Shown here one piece after another: positions 8,208 through 17,825 of a stretch of DNA of 64,000 nucleotides. A program made the position numbers and the translations under genes. Source of the stretch: Thermoactinomyces sp. DSM 45892 (GTDB taxonomy: Bacteria; Bacillota; Bacilli; Thermoactinomycetales; Thermoactinomycetaceae). The notes beneath the pieces were generated by a model. It was not told the origin of the DNA. It worked only from the letters and a program-made list of their open reading frames with translations, and searched no databases. The stretch covers positions 1-64,000 of the forward strand of contig NZ_FNPL01000014.1 of the NCBI RefSeq assembly GCF_900107305.1, in the 5' to 3' direction. Each line of letters starts with the position of its first letter. The stretch's first letter is position 1.

Positions 8208-9035
8208 TCACTTTTGGCACTGAGGGCAGATATGTGTCCCTCGTCCGCCTACCACCAAACGTTCAATCGGACTGCCACAGGTATAGCATGGTTCATTCTT
8301 CCGTCCGTATACTTGAATCTGTAATTGAAACATTCCCATCTCACCTTGTCCATTTACATAAGAACGAACCGAAGACCCGCCTGCCTCCACTGCCTTGGAA
8401 AGTGTTTCAGATATGCTATGGTAGAGCAAATGAATTTCCTCATGTGTTAACTCATTCGCACTACGTTCGGGATGGATTTTTGCGCTATGTAACGCTTCAT
8501 CCACGTAGATATTCCCTAAGCCAACTAATACCTCTTGATTCAGTAGAAGAGGTTTGATCTTCGTTTTTCTCCTCCGAATCACTGATTCAAACCAATCAAG
8601 TCGATATTGATCTGGATCTAACGGCTCTGGGCCTAACTTTTTTAACGGCAGATGACCTTCCTCTTCGCCTTTCGGAAACAAATGCATCGTACCAAATTGT
8701 CGTACATCCTTATAACGAAGTTCGGTACCATCTGTAAAGTGGAAAATAACATGGGTATGCTTCTCTAAATCAACACCTTGATCCGCAACTCGATATTTTC
8801 CTTCCATCCTCAGATGGGATACAATCACCCATGGATCACAAAAGATCTTTAAAAACTTGCCTCTTCGCCCAATCCCTGTAATCGTAGAGCCTTGTAGCTC
8901 TCTACTAAAAATATCAATATCATCTGGGCGCTGAATGATCCGCGGAAGGTGAACCGATACGTCTTGGATCGTTTTTCCCACTACTAATTGTTCTAGCGTT
9001 TTGCGGACGGTTTCCACCTCTGGTAATTCTGGCAT
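8208..9035 (-). CDS. mutM: Formamidopyrimidine-DNA glycosylase
   Basis: 275 residues. It removes 8-oxoguanine and formamidopyrimidines from DNA and nicks the abasic site by beta/delta elimination. The mature N-terminus PELPEVE supplies the catalytic Pro2 and Glu3. The helix-two-turn-helix region carries LLNQEVLVGLGNIYVDE. A C4 zinc finger (CYTC ... CPQC) closes the protein. Start fixed by the need for Pro2, with GGGGAG upstream. Directly follows polA (30 nt), a common pairing in Firmicutes. Confidence 0.97.
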   Translation of the reverse strand: MPELPEVETVRKTLEQLVVGKTIQDVSVHLPRIIQRPDDIDIFSRELQGSTITGIGRRGKFLKIFCDPWVIVSHLRMEGKYRVADQGVDLEKHTHVIFHFTDGTELRYKDVRQFGTMHLFPKGEEEGHLPLKKLGPEPLDPDQYRLDWFESVIRRRKTKIKPLLLNQEVLVGLGNIYVDEALHSAKIHPERSANELTHEEIHLLYHSISETLSKAVEAGGSSVRSYVNGQGEMGMFQLQIQVYGRKNEPCYTCGSPIERLVVGGRGTHICPQCQK

Positions 9036-9065
9036 CTTCTGTCTCTCCCCTAGTTGTGATTCGAA

Positions 9066-11735
9066 CTATTTAGCTTCATACCAACTTTGGCCGATGTTTA
9101 GATCAACCTCCAATGGAACCGATAGCTCGATCGCTTGTTCCATCGTCTCGCGCACCAAATCTCCCATGCTTCCTAGCTCCTCCGTCGGAACCTCGAAAAT
9201 CAGCTCATCATGAACTTGAAGCAGCATTCTACTCTTCATTTTCTTTTCGACCATTAAGCGATCGATGTCAACCATCGCCTTTTTAATGATATCCGCTGCC
9301 GTTCCTTGAATAGGTGTATTCATTGCAGTTCGTTCTGCAAAGCTACGACGCGCGAAATCAGTTGCATATAACTCTGGAAGATAACGGCGACGTTGAAGCA
9401 AAGTTGTAACATAGCCATCTTGTTTCGCTTGAGCTACAATCTTATCCATATATGTTTTAACGCCTGGATACGTCTCAAAATAGCGCTCAATAAATTGTTT
9501 AGCCTCTTTCTGAGGAATATTTAGGTTCTGGGACAAGCCAAACGGACTAATGCCATAAACGATACCAAAGTTAACCGCCTTAGCTTGGCGACGCATGAGA
9601 GAGGTAACCTCCCCTTCCTCCACTTGGAAAACATCCATCGCTGTCTGGGTGTGAATATCCTTAGAGTCGCGAAATGCCTTTTGTAAGCTAGGATCTCCTG
9701 AGATATGCGCTAACACACGGAGCTCTACTTGCGAATAGTCCGCAGCTAAGATCATCCAATTCTCTTCGGACGGCACGAAAATCTGACGGATTTTCCTGCC
9801 CTCTTCCAGCCGAATCGGGATATTTTGCAGATTAGGTTCCACGCTGGATAGCCTTCCTGTAGCGGCAATCGTTTGGTTAAAGTGAGTATGAATTTTTCCA
9901 TCTGCGCTGATTTCTTTTTTCAGACCCTCTACATAAGTACTCAAAAGCTTTCCTACTTGTCTGTAATGAAGAATTTTGTCCACAATCTCATGCTGTGGGG
10001 CTAATTTTTCTAATACATCTGCACTAGTTGAGTAACCAGTCTTCGTCTTTTTCAATACCGGTAGGCCTAATTTATCAAATAAAATCTCACCCAATTGCTT
10101 AGGTGAATTAATATTAAAATCGGTACCTGCCGTATCATAAATCTCCACTGTGAGACGTTCAAGGGTCTCTCGGAGAACAGAACCTAACTGTTCTAATCGC
10201 TCCCCATCTACTTTTACCCCTCTTTTTTCCATTTTCCCTAGTACACGGGATAGCGGCATTTCCAAATGATAGAGTAGATTCGCTAAATCCGTTCTCTCAA
10301 TCTCTGGTTTTAATTGTGATTGCAGATCGTAGAGTACATATGCTTTTTGGGCAATATGTTGCGCAAGGGTTTCCTCTGTAGGAAGTTTTCGTTTCGCACC
10401 TTTCCCATACACTTCTTCATCAGAGGCTAAGCCAAATTTACTATGCTGCGCAGCTACATCACTTAAGTTCAAACTAGCCTCAGAAGGATTTAGCAGATAG
10501 GCGGCCAATAAAATATCGATTTCGATCCCCTCTAACGAAATTCCCAGCTTTGAGAGAGCAATCTCTGATCTTTTCCCATCAAATACAATCTTCTGAGAGT
10601 TGCTTGATCCAAGCCAATCACGCAGTTTTTTCCACTTCGTAACGACATTAGCTGGGATATACAGATTAGTAGTCCCATCGGATAAAGATAAACCAATTAA
10701 CTCCGAACGATGTGGATTCTCTTCACTCGACTCGATATGGAGTGCCAAGGAATCTGATTGTAATAAATCATTCCAATCTCCTGTAGAATCCTCTGATACG
10801 ATTTGATACTCTATCAATGTTTGATCAGGTCCAGACGCTTGTCCTAACGATTCGCCAAACCCTTTTTGAATACGATCTACCAATGTCTTAAATTCTAGCT
10901 TTTTAAATGTCTCGACTACCTCTTCAGTATGAATCGATGTATGCTCTAAATCATCGATGTTAAAGTCCAAAGGCACCTCACAACAAATAGTGGCAAGTCG
11001 TTTACTCAGTAAAGCTTGCTCCTGAAATTCGGTCACTTTTTCTTGTAGCTTTTTGCCAGGTAGATCATTAACATGGGCAATAATCTCTTCTACTGAGCCA
11101 TGTTGGTGTAATAGCTTCAAGCCTGTTTTTTCTCCTACTCCAGGGATACCCGGAATATTGTCAGATGGATCTCCCATTAATCCCTTAAGATCAATAATTT
11201 GGGAAGGAGTTAATCCGTAACGCTCTTGAATGCTTTCTGGAGTATATCGATCTGCTTCTGTTACACCTTTACGAGTCATTAACACACTAACCCGATCTGT
11301 TACTAATTGGAACAAGTCTTTATCCCCGCTCACGATGAGAGTTTCCATCTCCTCGGCATCCGCCATTTTGGACAGCGTCCCAATAATATCATCTGCTTCA
11401 TATCCTGGGATGCCATAATATCGGATTTGACACGCATCCAATACCTCTTTAATCAGCGGGAATTGTCCCGTTAGTTCACCAGGGGTTTTATCCCGCTTTC
11501 CTTTATATTCTTGATAAAACTCATGGCGGAATGTGTCTTTTCCTTCATCAAATGCAACAAGCATATGGGTTGGCTTTTCTTCTTCTAGTACTTTTAAAAG
11601 CATCATGGCAAATCCATAGGCGGCATTGGTATAAAGTCCGGATGAATTTGTTAACAACGGCAAAGCATAAAAGGCACGAAAGGCAATGCTATTTCCATCA
11701 ATGAGAACTATTTTTTTCTTAGACAATGGGTTCAC
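9066..11735 (-). CDS. polA: DNA polymerase I
   Basis: 889 residues. It fills gaps and removes Okazaki primers. The N-terminal 5'-3' exonuclease (~1-295) contains GYEADDIIGT and GDKDLFQLV. The middle domain is a degenerate 3'-5' exonuclease: where proofreading enzymes have DTET, it reads ALHIESSEE, so proofreading is probably absent, as in Bacillus PolA. The polymerase domain (~480-889) shows DYSQVELRVLAH (motif A), RRQAKAVNFGIVYG (motif B) and QVHDELIFE (motif C). The start is a GTG with a weak ribosome site; a TTG nine bases in is an alternative. Confidence 0.97.
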   Translation of the reverse strand: MNPLSKKKIVLIDGNSIAFRAFYALPLLTNSSGLYTNAAYGFAMMLLKVLEEEKPTHMLVAFDEGKDTFRHEFYQEYKGKRDKTPGELTGQFPLIKEVLDACQIRYYGIPGYEADDIIGTLSKMADAEEMETLIVSGDKDLFQLVTDRVSVLMTRKGVTEADRYTPESIQERYGLTPSQIIDLKGLMGDPSDNIPGIPGVGEKTGLKLLHQHGSVEEIIAHVNDLPGKKLQEKVTEFQEQALLSKRLATICCEVPLDFNIDDLEHTSIHTEEVVETFKKLEFKTLVDRIQKGFGESLGQASGPDQTLIEYQIVSEDSTGDWNDLLQSDSLALHIESSEENPHRSELIGLSLSDGTTNLYIPANVVTKWKKLRDWLGSSNSQKIVFDGKRSEIALSKLGISLEGIEIDILLAAYLLNPSEASLNLSDVAAQHSKFGLASDEEVYGKGAKRKLPTEETLAQHIAQKAYVLYDLQSQLKPEIERTDLANLLYHLEMPLSRVLGKMEKRGVKVDGERLEQLGSVLRETLERLTVEIYDTAGTDFNINSPKQLGEILFDKLGLPVLKKTKTGYSTSADVLEKLAPQHEIVDKILHYRQVGKLLSTYVEGLKKEISADGKIHTHFNQTIAATGRLSSVEPNLQNIPIRLEEGRKIRQIFVPSEENWMILAADYSQVELRVLAHISGDPSLQKAFRDSKDIHTQTAMDVFQVEEGEVTSLMRRQAKAVNFGIVYGISPFGLSQNLNIPQKEAKQFIERYFETYPGVKTYMDKIVAQAKQDGYVTTLLQRRRYLPELYATDFARRSFAERTAMNTPIQGTAADIIKKAMVDIDRLMVEKKMKSRMLLQVHDELIFEVPTEELGSMGDLVRETMEQAIELSVPLEVDLNIGQSWYEAK

Positions 11736-12116
11736 ATCCGTATCTAGATTCTATTATCGAAAAAACATATTGATTATGTGTATCACGCAGACTCCCCGGG
11801 GCTGATACATTGCCCCTCTTCCATTTCCAGTTACTAGTTGACTACGAACGTGTTTTTTTTAGCTTTTCTTCAAAATTGTTCTTGTTAAGCCTAGTTATGA
11901 GACTCTATCATTGTATCACGCGAACCACATTTTCTTCCAGTTAGATGGTAGTATAAAAGCCGTACTGTGAATTAGCACGGCTAGTAGAATAGCATTTTTA
12001 ACGAATACAATCGGGAGTTGAGACACATTCGAGTAATCATTCCAACTGTGTTGACAAAACCTTCCTAGCTTTCTGCATATACTCTCGCAGGCTTATTTCC
12101 TAGGAAATAGAAGCAC
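11736..12116. other. Intergenic region between phoR and polA
   Basis: 381 nt without a credible gene. A hairpin at 11957-11982 (AGCCGT / ACGGCT, followed on the minus strand by TTTTATA) could end the phoPR transcript. A perfect 16-bp palindrome TATTTCCTAGGAAATA lies at 12094-12109, just past the phoR stop; it extends to a GCTT/AAGC hairpin but lacks a T run. The word TGTATCACGC occurs at ~11778 and ~11914. I see no further RNA gene. Confidence 0.4.
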
Positions 12117-13859
12117 CTATTCCTTAGAGAACCGAATCGTAAAGGTAGTCCCCTCCCCCACTTTACTCGTTACATCGATCTCCCCTTCATACTCCTCAAC
12201 CAAATGCTTCACAATAGCAAGCCCCAGTCCCGTTCCACCCGATTCACGTGATCGCGCTTTGTCTACACGATAAAAGCGCTCAAAAATCCGTCCTAAATCC
12301 TCTTCTGGAATCCCCATGCCTGTATCGGATACTACCAGAATCCAATTTCTCTCCTCTTGATCCACTTGCACCCGTATTTCACCGCCAGCAGGCGTATAAG
12401 TGATGGCGTTACTCACTAAATTTAAGACAATTTGTTTTAACCGATCTGGGTCCATCCTAATTTGGAAGTCTTCTTTTATTTCTACTTGTAAGGTTTGTTC
12501 TTTACTACGAGCTTGTTCACCTAATGTTTTCGTAACGTTTCGTAAGAAACTAGCAATGGAAAGCTGTTCAAAGTTCATTGTCATCTGCTTGGATTCAATT
12601 GTTGATAAATCCAATAAGTTTCCTACTAAACGTTGTAAGCGAATACTCTCTTCCAAAATAATCTTTAGGAATTCTCGACAAGTATCTGGATCTTGCATGG
12701 CTCCATCTAACAGGGTTTCTGAAAAACCTCTTATGGAAGTAATCGGCGTACGCAATTCATGGGAAACGTTGGCTACAAAATCCTTTCTCATTTGCTCCAG
12801 ACGTCTGATAGCCGTCAAGTCATGGAAAACAGCCACGACTCCAATCCCGTTTGACTCAACCCACATCGGAGCCAAGTTTGCCTCTAAAATACGCTCAACT
12901 GGGTGATGGAGATGAATCTCTTCCCGAATTCGAGTCCCCGTCTGAGCACATCGTGAAATTAATGAACTGAGGTCAAAAGTAGTCTCGATTTCGTCATATG
13001 GTACCCCTACAATTTCACTTGGTTTCGCACCAAATTGTTGTTCAAATGATTTATTCGCAATACTTACACGACCTCTAGCATTCACCATTAATAAACCACT
13101 TTCCATCGATTCAATTACACTCGTTAACCTGCGCTCACTCTTCCGTATCGTCTCCATTTGAAACTGCAAAGAATGAGCCATCCGATTAATTGCCCGCCCC
13201 AAGCGCCCAATTTCATCTTTTCCATCTTCTTTTACCCTTCGATGGAATCGTTTCTGGGCTATATCAACGGCTACCTGTGTCATCTCTTCTAACGGTCGTG
13301 TCACACTACTGGCAACCCGGGAACTCGCAAAAGCGGCCAATGCGTAAGCGATGACAAGTCCGCCTGCAAGGGATAGCCATACTTGTGAAAGAGATTGGTT
13401 CACCTCATCTAAGGGGGACGAAATCCGAACGACTCCGATCTTTTTTCCGTCTTGAACCACCGGTACCGCAGCGATTAATTCATCCGACTTAGGGATTGTG
13501 ATCACCTCTAAGCCATTCGATTGAGATCGAATCTGCTCCCACTCTTCACTTAACTCAGAGCTCGATTTACTGTTCATCGAGTCACCAAGTACTTTTCCTT
13601 GTACATTATATAAAGTCACATGTGCCTCTAATGTATCCCCAAATGCCTTGATTTCTTGCTGTAGGGAGGCTAAATCACTCTCACCGCCACTCCATTCGAT
13701 CATTTCAGCAATCATCTTACTTTCTTTCGTGAGCCGACTGCTAAGTGAGTCAATATAAGATGAATGTAATAATAGTGCTAAGAAAAATCCCGTTCCTAGT
13801 ACTGAGCATCCAATCAAAAACAGAAAAAGTGAGGTAATTCTAGCTCGAAACGTCTTCAT
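12117..13859 (-). CDS. phoR: Phosphate-regulon sensor histidine kinase PhoR
   Basis: 580 residues. Membrane sensor kinase that phosphorylates PhoP under phosphate starvation. Two transmembrane segments (~8-30 and ~160-180) enclose an extracytoplasmic PDC/Cache-like sensor. Then follow HAMP (~182-235), PAS (~245-345), HisKA with NVSHELRTP (~365), and HATPase with NLVSNAITYTPAGG, DTGMGIP and GGTGLGLAIV. It starts 7 nt after phoP ends. Placement between polA and phoP-mdh matches Bacillus phoPR, which supports PhoR over other PAS/HAMP kinases of similar architecture. Confidence 0.9.
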   Translation of the reverse strand: MKTFRARITSLFLFLIGCSVLGTGFFLALLLHSSYIDSLSSRLTKESKMIAEMIEWSGGESDLASLQQEIKAFGDTLEAHVTLYNVQGKVLGDSMNSKSSSELSEEWEQIRSQSNGLEVITIPKSDELIAAVPVVQDGKKIGVVRISSPLDEVNQSLSQVWLSLAGGLVIAYALAAFASSRVASSVTRPLEEMTQVAVDIAQKRFHRRVKEDGKDEIGRLGRAINRMAHSLQFQMETIRKSERRLTSVIESMESGLLMVNARGRVSIANKSFEQQFGAKPSEIVGVPYDEIETTFDLSSLISRCAQTGTRIREEIHLHHPVERILEANLAPMWVESNGIGVVAVFHDLTAIRRLEQMRKDFVANVSHELRTPITSIRGFSETLLDGAMQDPDTCREFLKIILEESIRLQRLVGNLLDLSTIESKQMTMNFEQLSIASFLRNVTKTLGEQARSKEQTLQVEIKEDFQIRMDPDRLKQIVLNLVSNAITYTPAGGEIRVQVDQEERNWILVVSDTGMGIPEEDLGRIFERFYRVDKARSRESGGTGLGLAIVKHLVEEYEGEIDVTSKVGEGTTFTIRFSKE

Positions 13860-13865
13860 AATGGG

Positions 13866-14576
13866 CTATAACTTCTTTCCCTCAAATTTGTACCCGATCC
13901 CACGAACCGTCTTAATATAGTAAGGGTTACGGGAATCGACTTCGATCTTATCGCGTAGATGACTCACATGCACATCAACAATTCGTGAATCCCCTACATA
14001 ATCATAATTCCAAACCGCATTAAGCAGCTGATCACGAGATAGCACCTTTCCGCGATGGTTCGCCATATAAGCTAGCAATTCAAACTCCTTCGGGGTCAAC
14101 TCTAATTCCTTTCCAGCTCGAGTCACCTCATAACCATCTGGATTTATCAGGAGTTCACCTATTTTAATCAATGAAGTTTCCGTCTCCTCTTGTTGGCTCT
14201 CCTTTAATGCTTCCATTCGACGAAGAATAGCTTTCACCCTCGCAGTTAGTTCCCGTGGGCTAAACGGCTTGGTCATATAATCATCAGCACCTAGCTCTAA
14301 CCCAAGCACTTTATCAAACTCATCCGCTTTTGCCGTAAGCATGAGAATCGGCACATGAATTTTCTCTTGGCGTAGCCGTCGACATACTTCCAATCCATCA
14401 ATCTGCGGAAGCATGAGGTCCAATAATAATAAATCAGGAAGCTGATTCTTCAATTTCTCAATCGCCATCAAACCATCCGAAGCACTGTCCACAAGAAAGC
14501 CCTCTTTTTCTAAATTAAATTGCACTAATTTCACAATCGAAGACTCATCATCCACCACTAGAATTCGTTTTGACAT
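13866..14576 (-). CDS. phoP: Phosphate-regulon response regulator PhoP
   Basis: About 236 residues of the OmpR/PhoB family. The receiver domain (1-~120) has VVDDE at its acidic pocket, the phosphoacceptor Asp in LLLDLMLP (~53) and the Lys in MTKPFSPREL. The C-terminal winged helix (~140-235) contains LTPKEFELL and RTVRGIGYKF. I start at the ATG at 14576 (MSKRILVVDDE), preceded by GGGGTG; an open frame extends 63 nt upstream but is not family-like. First gene of phoPR, located as in Bacillus. Confidence 0.93.
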   Translation of the reverse strand: MSKRILVVDDESSIVKLVQFNLEKEGFLVDSASDGLMAIEKLKNQLPDLLLLDLMLPQIDGLEVCRRLRQEKIHVPILMLTAKADEFDKVLGLELGADDYMTKPFSPRELTARVKAILRRMEALKESQQEETETSLIKIGELLINPDGYEVTRAGKELELTPKEFELLAYMANHRGKVLSRDQLLNAVWNYDYVGDSRIVDVHVSHLRDKIEVDSRNPYYIKTVRGIGYKFEGKKL

Positions 14577-14692
14577 GACCGTCACCCCACGTATCTCGAT
14601 GTTACTTCTATCATCTCTGATTTCACTTCCTATTTCCAATGATTCAATCCGTTTTTTACAAATCCTTTACAAGAAGTCCGGTTTAGAAAAAT

Positions 14693-14733
14693 AACAACAG
14701 CAAGAAGATCTCTCTACCCTCCTTGCCGTTGTT
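14693..14733 (-). terminator. Terminator after ydbT-like gene
   Basis: Stem AACAACGGCAAG / CTTGCTGTTGTT on the minus strand, followed by ATTTTTC. It lies ~75 nt past the ydbT-like stop. Confidence 0.75.
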
Positions 14734-14806
14734 TGCTTATGGATATCCATCCATTTTCTGCTCTTTATCGTGTGATGTTAAATGGATGTATTTTTTTAAT
14801 TATGAA

Positions 14807-16246
14807 CTACCTCTCCATCAACTCGTCTGCTTTTTCCTGTGGAATATAGCAAATATCAATCGACTTGCCTGTTAACAATGCCGTAGACCACCTCACTAAG
14901 TCATGCTTGCGATAAAGAGGGTTATAAATCAGTTTCTTATACTGGAACGACTTATACGGAACCATTTCTGTAACGCGATTCATCCCTCTCCTCCGATGAA
15001 TGAGCGCTTTCTGTAATAGTATATAACCTCCATCTCGATATCGAATCCATGAATAACATAATGCTCCCATACTGAGTAAAGTGCCTAGGATAGCAAACCA
15101 TTGCCAACTTGGCAACCAAAAGTAACAAATTCCTCCTACAACTGCAAAGCTACTAAGAACCTTAATCCAGCTCGTCTTCTTATAGGGAATGGAAGAAAAA
15201 CGTTCCAGGTTCATTTCTGCTGGGTATGAAAACTCAGGAAGGAACTCTTCTAAAAATTCCTCTACCTTCTCTTTGCGAACAAATGGAAATATGACTGCCT
15301 TTTCCTTATTTTCATCATCTTTAGCCGCACACTCAACCATAATACTGACCCAACCCAGCCATTGTCTGAGAGGGGTTTCAATGATTCGTACTGCTTGAAT
15401 TTTACTTATTTGAATGGAAGTCTGGTAGGTTTCTATAAAACCGCGCTCTATCAAAATACTAGACAACAATCGTGTTACTTGGAATCGATGAAATTTCAAG
15501 TATGTATAGATTGCTGATGTTGCCCAAGTAAGCAAGATCACAATCATTGCACCCACGATCACCACAGCCTGACTTAACCAGTCAATTCCGGAAAAGGTAG
15601 ATTCAATTCGTTCAACAAAGCCATTTAATGCTGAAAACTTTTTCAAATTATCTAGTTCATCTCTTATATTCCATAAAAATACGATTACAGCTACCGTCAT
15701 CGCTCCGCTAAAAGAACTGAGCGCAAGAAGCTTCAACTCAAATGGTTCGATTTTTTTTACTCGTTCCACTGAAGGAGAATAGATCGGCACTCTCCGCTGG
15801 TTATCCATTACACTTGTTTCTATAGAGGCTTTATCATCTAATAGTTTTCTTTTTAATTCTTTTGCCACTTCTTTTCTCAAACCGACTAATACAACCTCAG
15901 TCTCTTCTCCACTTGGTGTCTCAATCTTGCAAGTAGCTAGCCCAAATATTTTTTCTGTAACCGATTGAGTGATGTCGACTGTTTGAATTCTAGAATGTGA
16001 GATGATCGCTCTTGTTTTCGTAAATACCCCTGTATAGTATTTAAACTCAGTATCTGAAAGTTCATATAACGTAAAATTCCATCTTAGACACTCAGCTACT
16101 AAAGTAAATAGGGCGAGTGCTAGTAACAACCCTACCCCCCATATACTTCTATAGGCAAAGACAAACAAACCAATTAACGGGACAATGAGCTCAAAATCGA
16201 GTGGCAAAGAACGAAAAAGAATACTTTTTTTACTCAGTTTCTGCAT
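14807..16246 (-). CDS. Large PH-domain membrane protein (YdbT-like)
   Basis: About 479 residues from the preferred ATG at 16246; ATGs at 16255 and 16312 are alternatives that overlap ydbS more deeply. It contains three bacterial PH (bPH2/DUF304) modules separated by paired hydrophobic segments (~12-45, ~170-250, ~365-400). This is the YdbT architecture of Bacillus. YdbS/YdbT pairs are reported to help protect against some secreted bacteriocins; the biochemical role is unknown. Translation is probably coupled to the upstream ydbS-like gene. Not normally found beside mdh/phoP in B. subtilis, so the location is a local rearrangement. Confidence 0.8.
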   Translation of the reverse strand: MQKLSKKSILFRSLPLDFELIVPLIGLFVFAYRSIWGVGLLLALALFTLVAECLRWNFTLYELSDTEFKYYTGVFTKTRAIISHSRIQTVDITQSVTEKIFGLATCKIETPSGEETEVVLVGLRKEVAKELKRKLLDDKASIETSVMDNQRRVPIYSPSVERVKKIEPFELKLLALSSFSGAMTVAVIVFLWNIRDELDNLKKFSALNGFVERIESTFSGIDWLSQAVVIVGAMIVILLTWATSAIYTYLKFHRFQVTRLLSSILIERGFIETYQTSIQISKIQAVRIIETPLRQWLGWVSIMVECAAKDDENKEKAVIFPFVRKEKVEEFLEEFLPEFSYPAEMNLERFSSIPYKKTSWIKVLSSFAVVGGICYFWLPSWQWFAILGTLLSMGALCYSWIRYRDGGYILLQKALIHRRRGMNRVTEMVPYKSFQYKKLIYNPLYRKHDLVRWSTALLTGKSIDICYIPQEKADELMER

Positions 16247-16775
16247 CGAATTCATCCTCATCCACTTTAATCCACTGACGAACTTGTTCACATAGTTGTT
16301 CTGCTTCTCCAAGCATAATGTAACCTATTTCAAATGTCCCACTTCCAGCTGTATGTACACGAAGCTCCGCCAAACCATATCTCCTCATAAGCGGACCTGT
16401 TTTAATATCCACATGTTGGATTCTAGTCATAGGAACATAAACTAATTTTTGAAAAAAAACACCCTTTTGAATCACAACATCACGTTCATTCACATCATAA
16501 AGAAAGTATTTCCATTGGAGACGGTTATACCAAAAAAACTCTGCAAGCCAGCCGATTACTGATATACCTATGATCGCTCCTGAGATCCATATCGGCCATT
16601 CCCAATATGGAAATACGAAGATCCCTGCAATCCCCAACATCACTCCAATCACATTTCCAAACACAGCTGTAATCTGCCTAACTTGTAACGACTCCTTGGG
16701 AAGAGTTCTCGTCGGTCTAATCACATATCCACCACTTTCTACTTCAAAATTCATTAGAATGTTAACATCTTTCAA
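16230..16775 (-). CDS. Small PH-domain membrane protein (YdbS-like)
   Basis: 181 residues from a TTG, or 174 from the ATG at 16754; neither has a strong ribosome site. Two hydrophobic segments at ~33-80 precede one bPH2/DUF304 domain (VPMTRIQHVDIKTGPLMRR). This is the YdbS half of a YdbS-YdbT pair: the stop codon overlaps the start region of the larger partner. An acidic tail (DEDEFDAETE) ends the protein. The function is inferred only from the family. Confidence 0.8.
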   Translation of the reverse strand: MKDVNILMNFEVESGGYVIRPTRTLPKESLQVRQITAVFGNVIGVMLGIAGIFVFPYWEWPIWISGAIIGISVIGWLAEFFWYNRLQWKYFLYDVNERDVVIQKGVFFQKLVYVPMTRIQHVDIKTGPLMRRYGLAELRVHTAGSGTFEIGYIMLGEAEQLCEQVRQWIKVDEDEFDAETE

Positions 16776-16811
16776 AAGAATACCCGTGCGATTTGCATGG
16801 TAAACACAGAA

Positions 16812-16843
16812 AACACACCCTCCAATACATAAAGGGTGTGTCT
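16812..16843 (-). terminator. Terminator after mdh
   Basis: Stem GACACACCCT / AGGGTGTGTT with an 11-nt loop and a T-rich 3' side on the minus strand, 15 nt past the mdh stop. Confidence 0.8.
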
Positions 16844-16856
16844 TTACATTTCATAA

Positions 16857-17795
16857 CTAAGCGTTTAATACTTGCATGACTTTGCGAACGGAATCAGCTG
16901 ACTTATCGAGCTCTTTCTTCTCTTCGTCTGTTAATTCTAGTTCAATAACTCGCTCAATTCCGCTACCACCTAGGACAGTTGGAACACCCAGATATAGATC
17001 GTTATAACCATATTCGCCCTCTAGATAAGCGATGGAAGGCAGGATACGCTTCTTATCTTTTAAAATCGCTTCTGCCATTTGAGTGAGGGCGGCTGCAGGT
17101 GCATAGTAAGCGCTACCGTTACCAAGTAGGTTTACGATCTCCCCGCCACCTTTTCGAGTACGTTCTACAATCGCATCCAGGCGGTCTTGTGGAATCAGTT
17201 TTTCGAGTGGAATTCCACCTGCATAGGAATAGCGCACGAGTGGCACCATGTCATCGCCATGACCACCTAAAACGAAGCCCGTTACATCTTCTACTGATAC
17301 ATTTAATTCTGCAGCTACGAAGCTACGGAAACGTGCTGTATCTAACACACCCGATTGGCCGATTACTCGTTCTTTCGGGAAGCCAGATGTACGGAATACT
17401 TCGTAGCTCATCGCATCCACTGGATTCGTCAGTACAAGAATGATGCAGTTTGGAGAAAATTTTACGATTTGTTCTGTAACCGAGCGCATCACTTTGGCAT
17501 TGGTATTTACAAGATCGTCGCGGCTCATACCAGGCTTACGAGCAATCCCTGCAGTAATAATCACCAGATCAGAATCTTTGGTATCCTCGTAGCTACTTGT
17601 TCCTGTGATCTTTGCATCGAACCCTTGAACTGGGCTTGCCTCAAGCATATCAAGTGCTTTTCCCTTTGTTGGGTTTTCTGCTTGTGGGATGTCAACTAGT
17701 ACTACATCACCCAATTCTTTTTGTGCCACCATGAGAGCGGTTGTAGCACCTGTAAAGCCGCCACCAATCACAGAAATTTTCTTACGACGAATCAT
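16857..17795 (-). CDS. mdh: Malate dehydrogenase
   Basis: 312 residues. NAD-dependent oxidation of malate to oxaloacetate in the TCA cycle. The LDH-like MDH class shows the Rossmann motif [10 protein letters not shown] (~11-20), the active-loop arginines in [16 protein letters not shown], the substrate Arg in DTARFRSF (~152) and the catalytic His in [12 protein letters not shown] (~178). A strong GAGGAG precedes the ATG. Last gene of citZ-icd-mdh, the order known from Bacillus, and 30 nt after icd. Confidence 0.97.
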   Translation of the reverse strand: MIRRKKISVIGGGFTGATTALMVAQKELGDVVLVDIPQAENPTKGKALDMLEASPVQGFDAKITGTSSYEDTKDSDLVIITAGIARKPGMSRDDLVNTNAKVMRSVTEQIVKFSPNCIILVLTNPVDAMSYEVFRTSGFPKERVIGQSGVLDTARFRSFVAAELNVSVEDVTGFVLGGHGDDMVPLVRYSYAGGIPLEKLIPQDRLDAIVERTRKGGGEIVNLLGNGSAYYAPAAALTQMAEAILKDKKRILPSIAYLEGEYGYNDLYLGVPTVLGGSGIERVIELELTDEEKKELDKSADSVRKVMQVLNA

Positions 17796-17825
17796 GATGA
17801 TTTCTCCTCTCGATTTATCTATTTT

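Noticed and set aside
8177-8557. 126-codon plus-strand frame over mutM
   Set aside because: Antisense to the conserved zinc-finger end of MutM; no ribosome site.
12400-12906. 168-codon plus-strand frame over phoR
   Set aside because: Antisense to the kinase core of PhoR, without a ribosome site.
17099-17699. Two 114-codon plus-strand frames over mdh
   Set aside because: Antisense to a clearly conserved gene.
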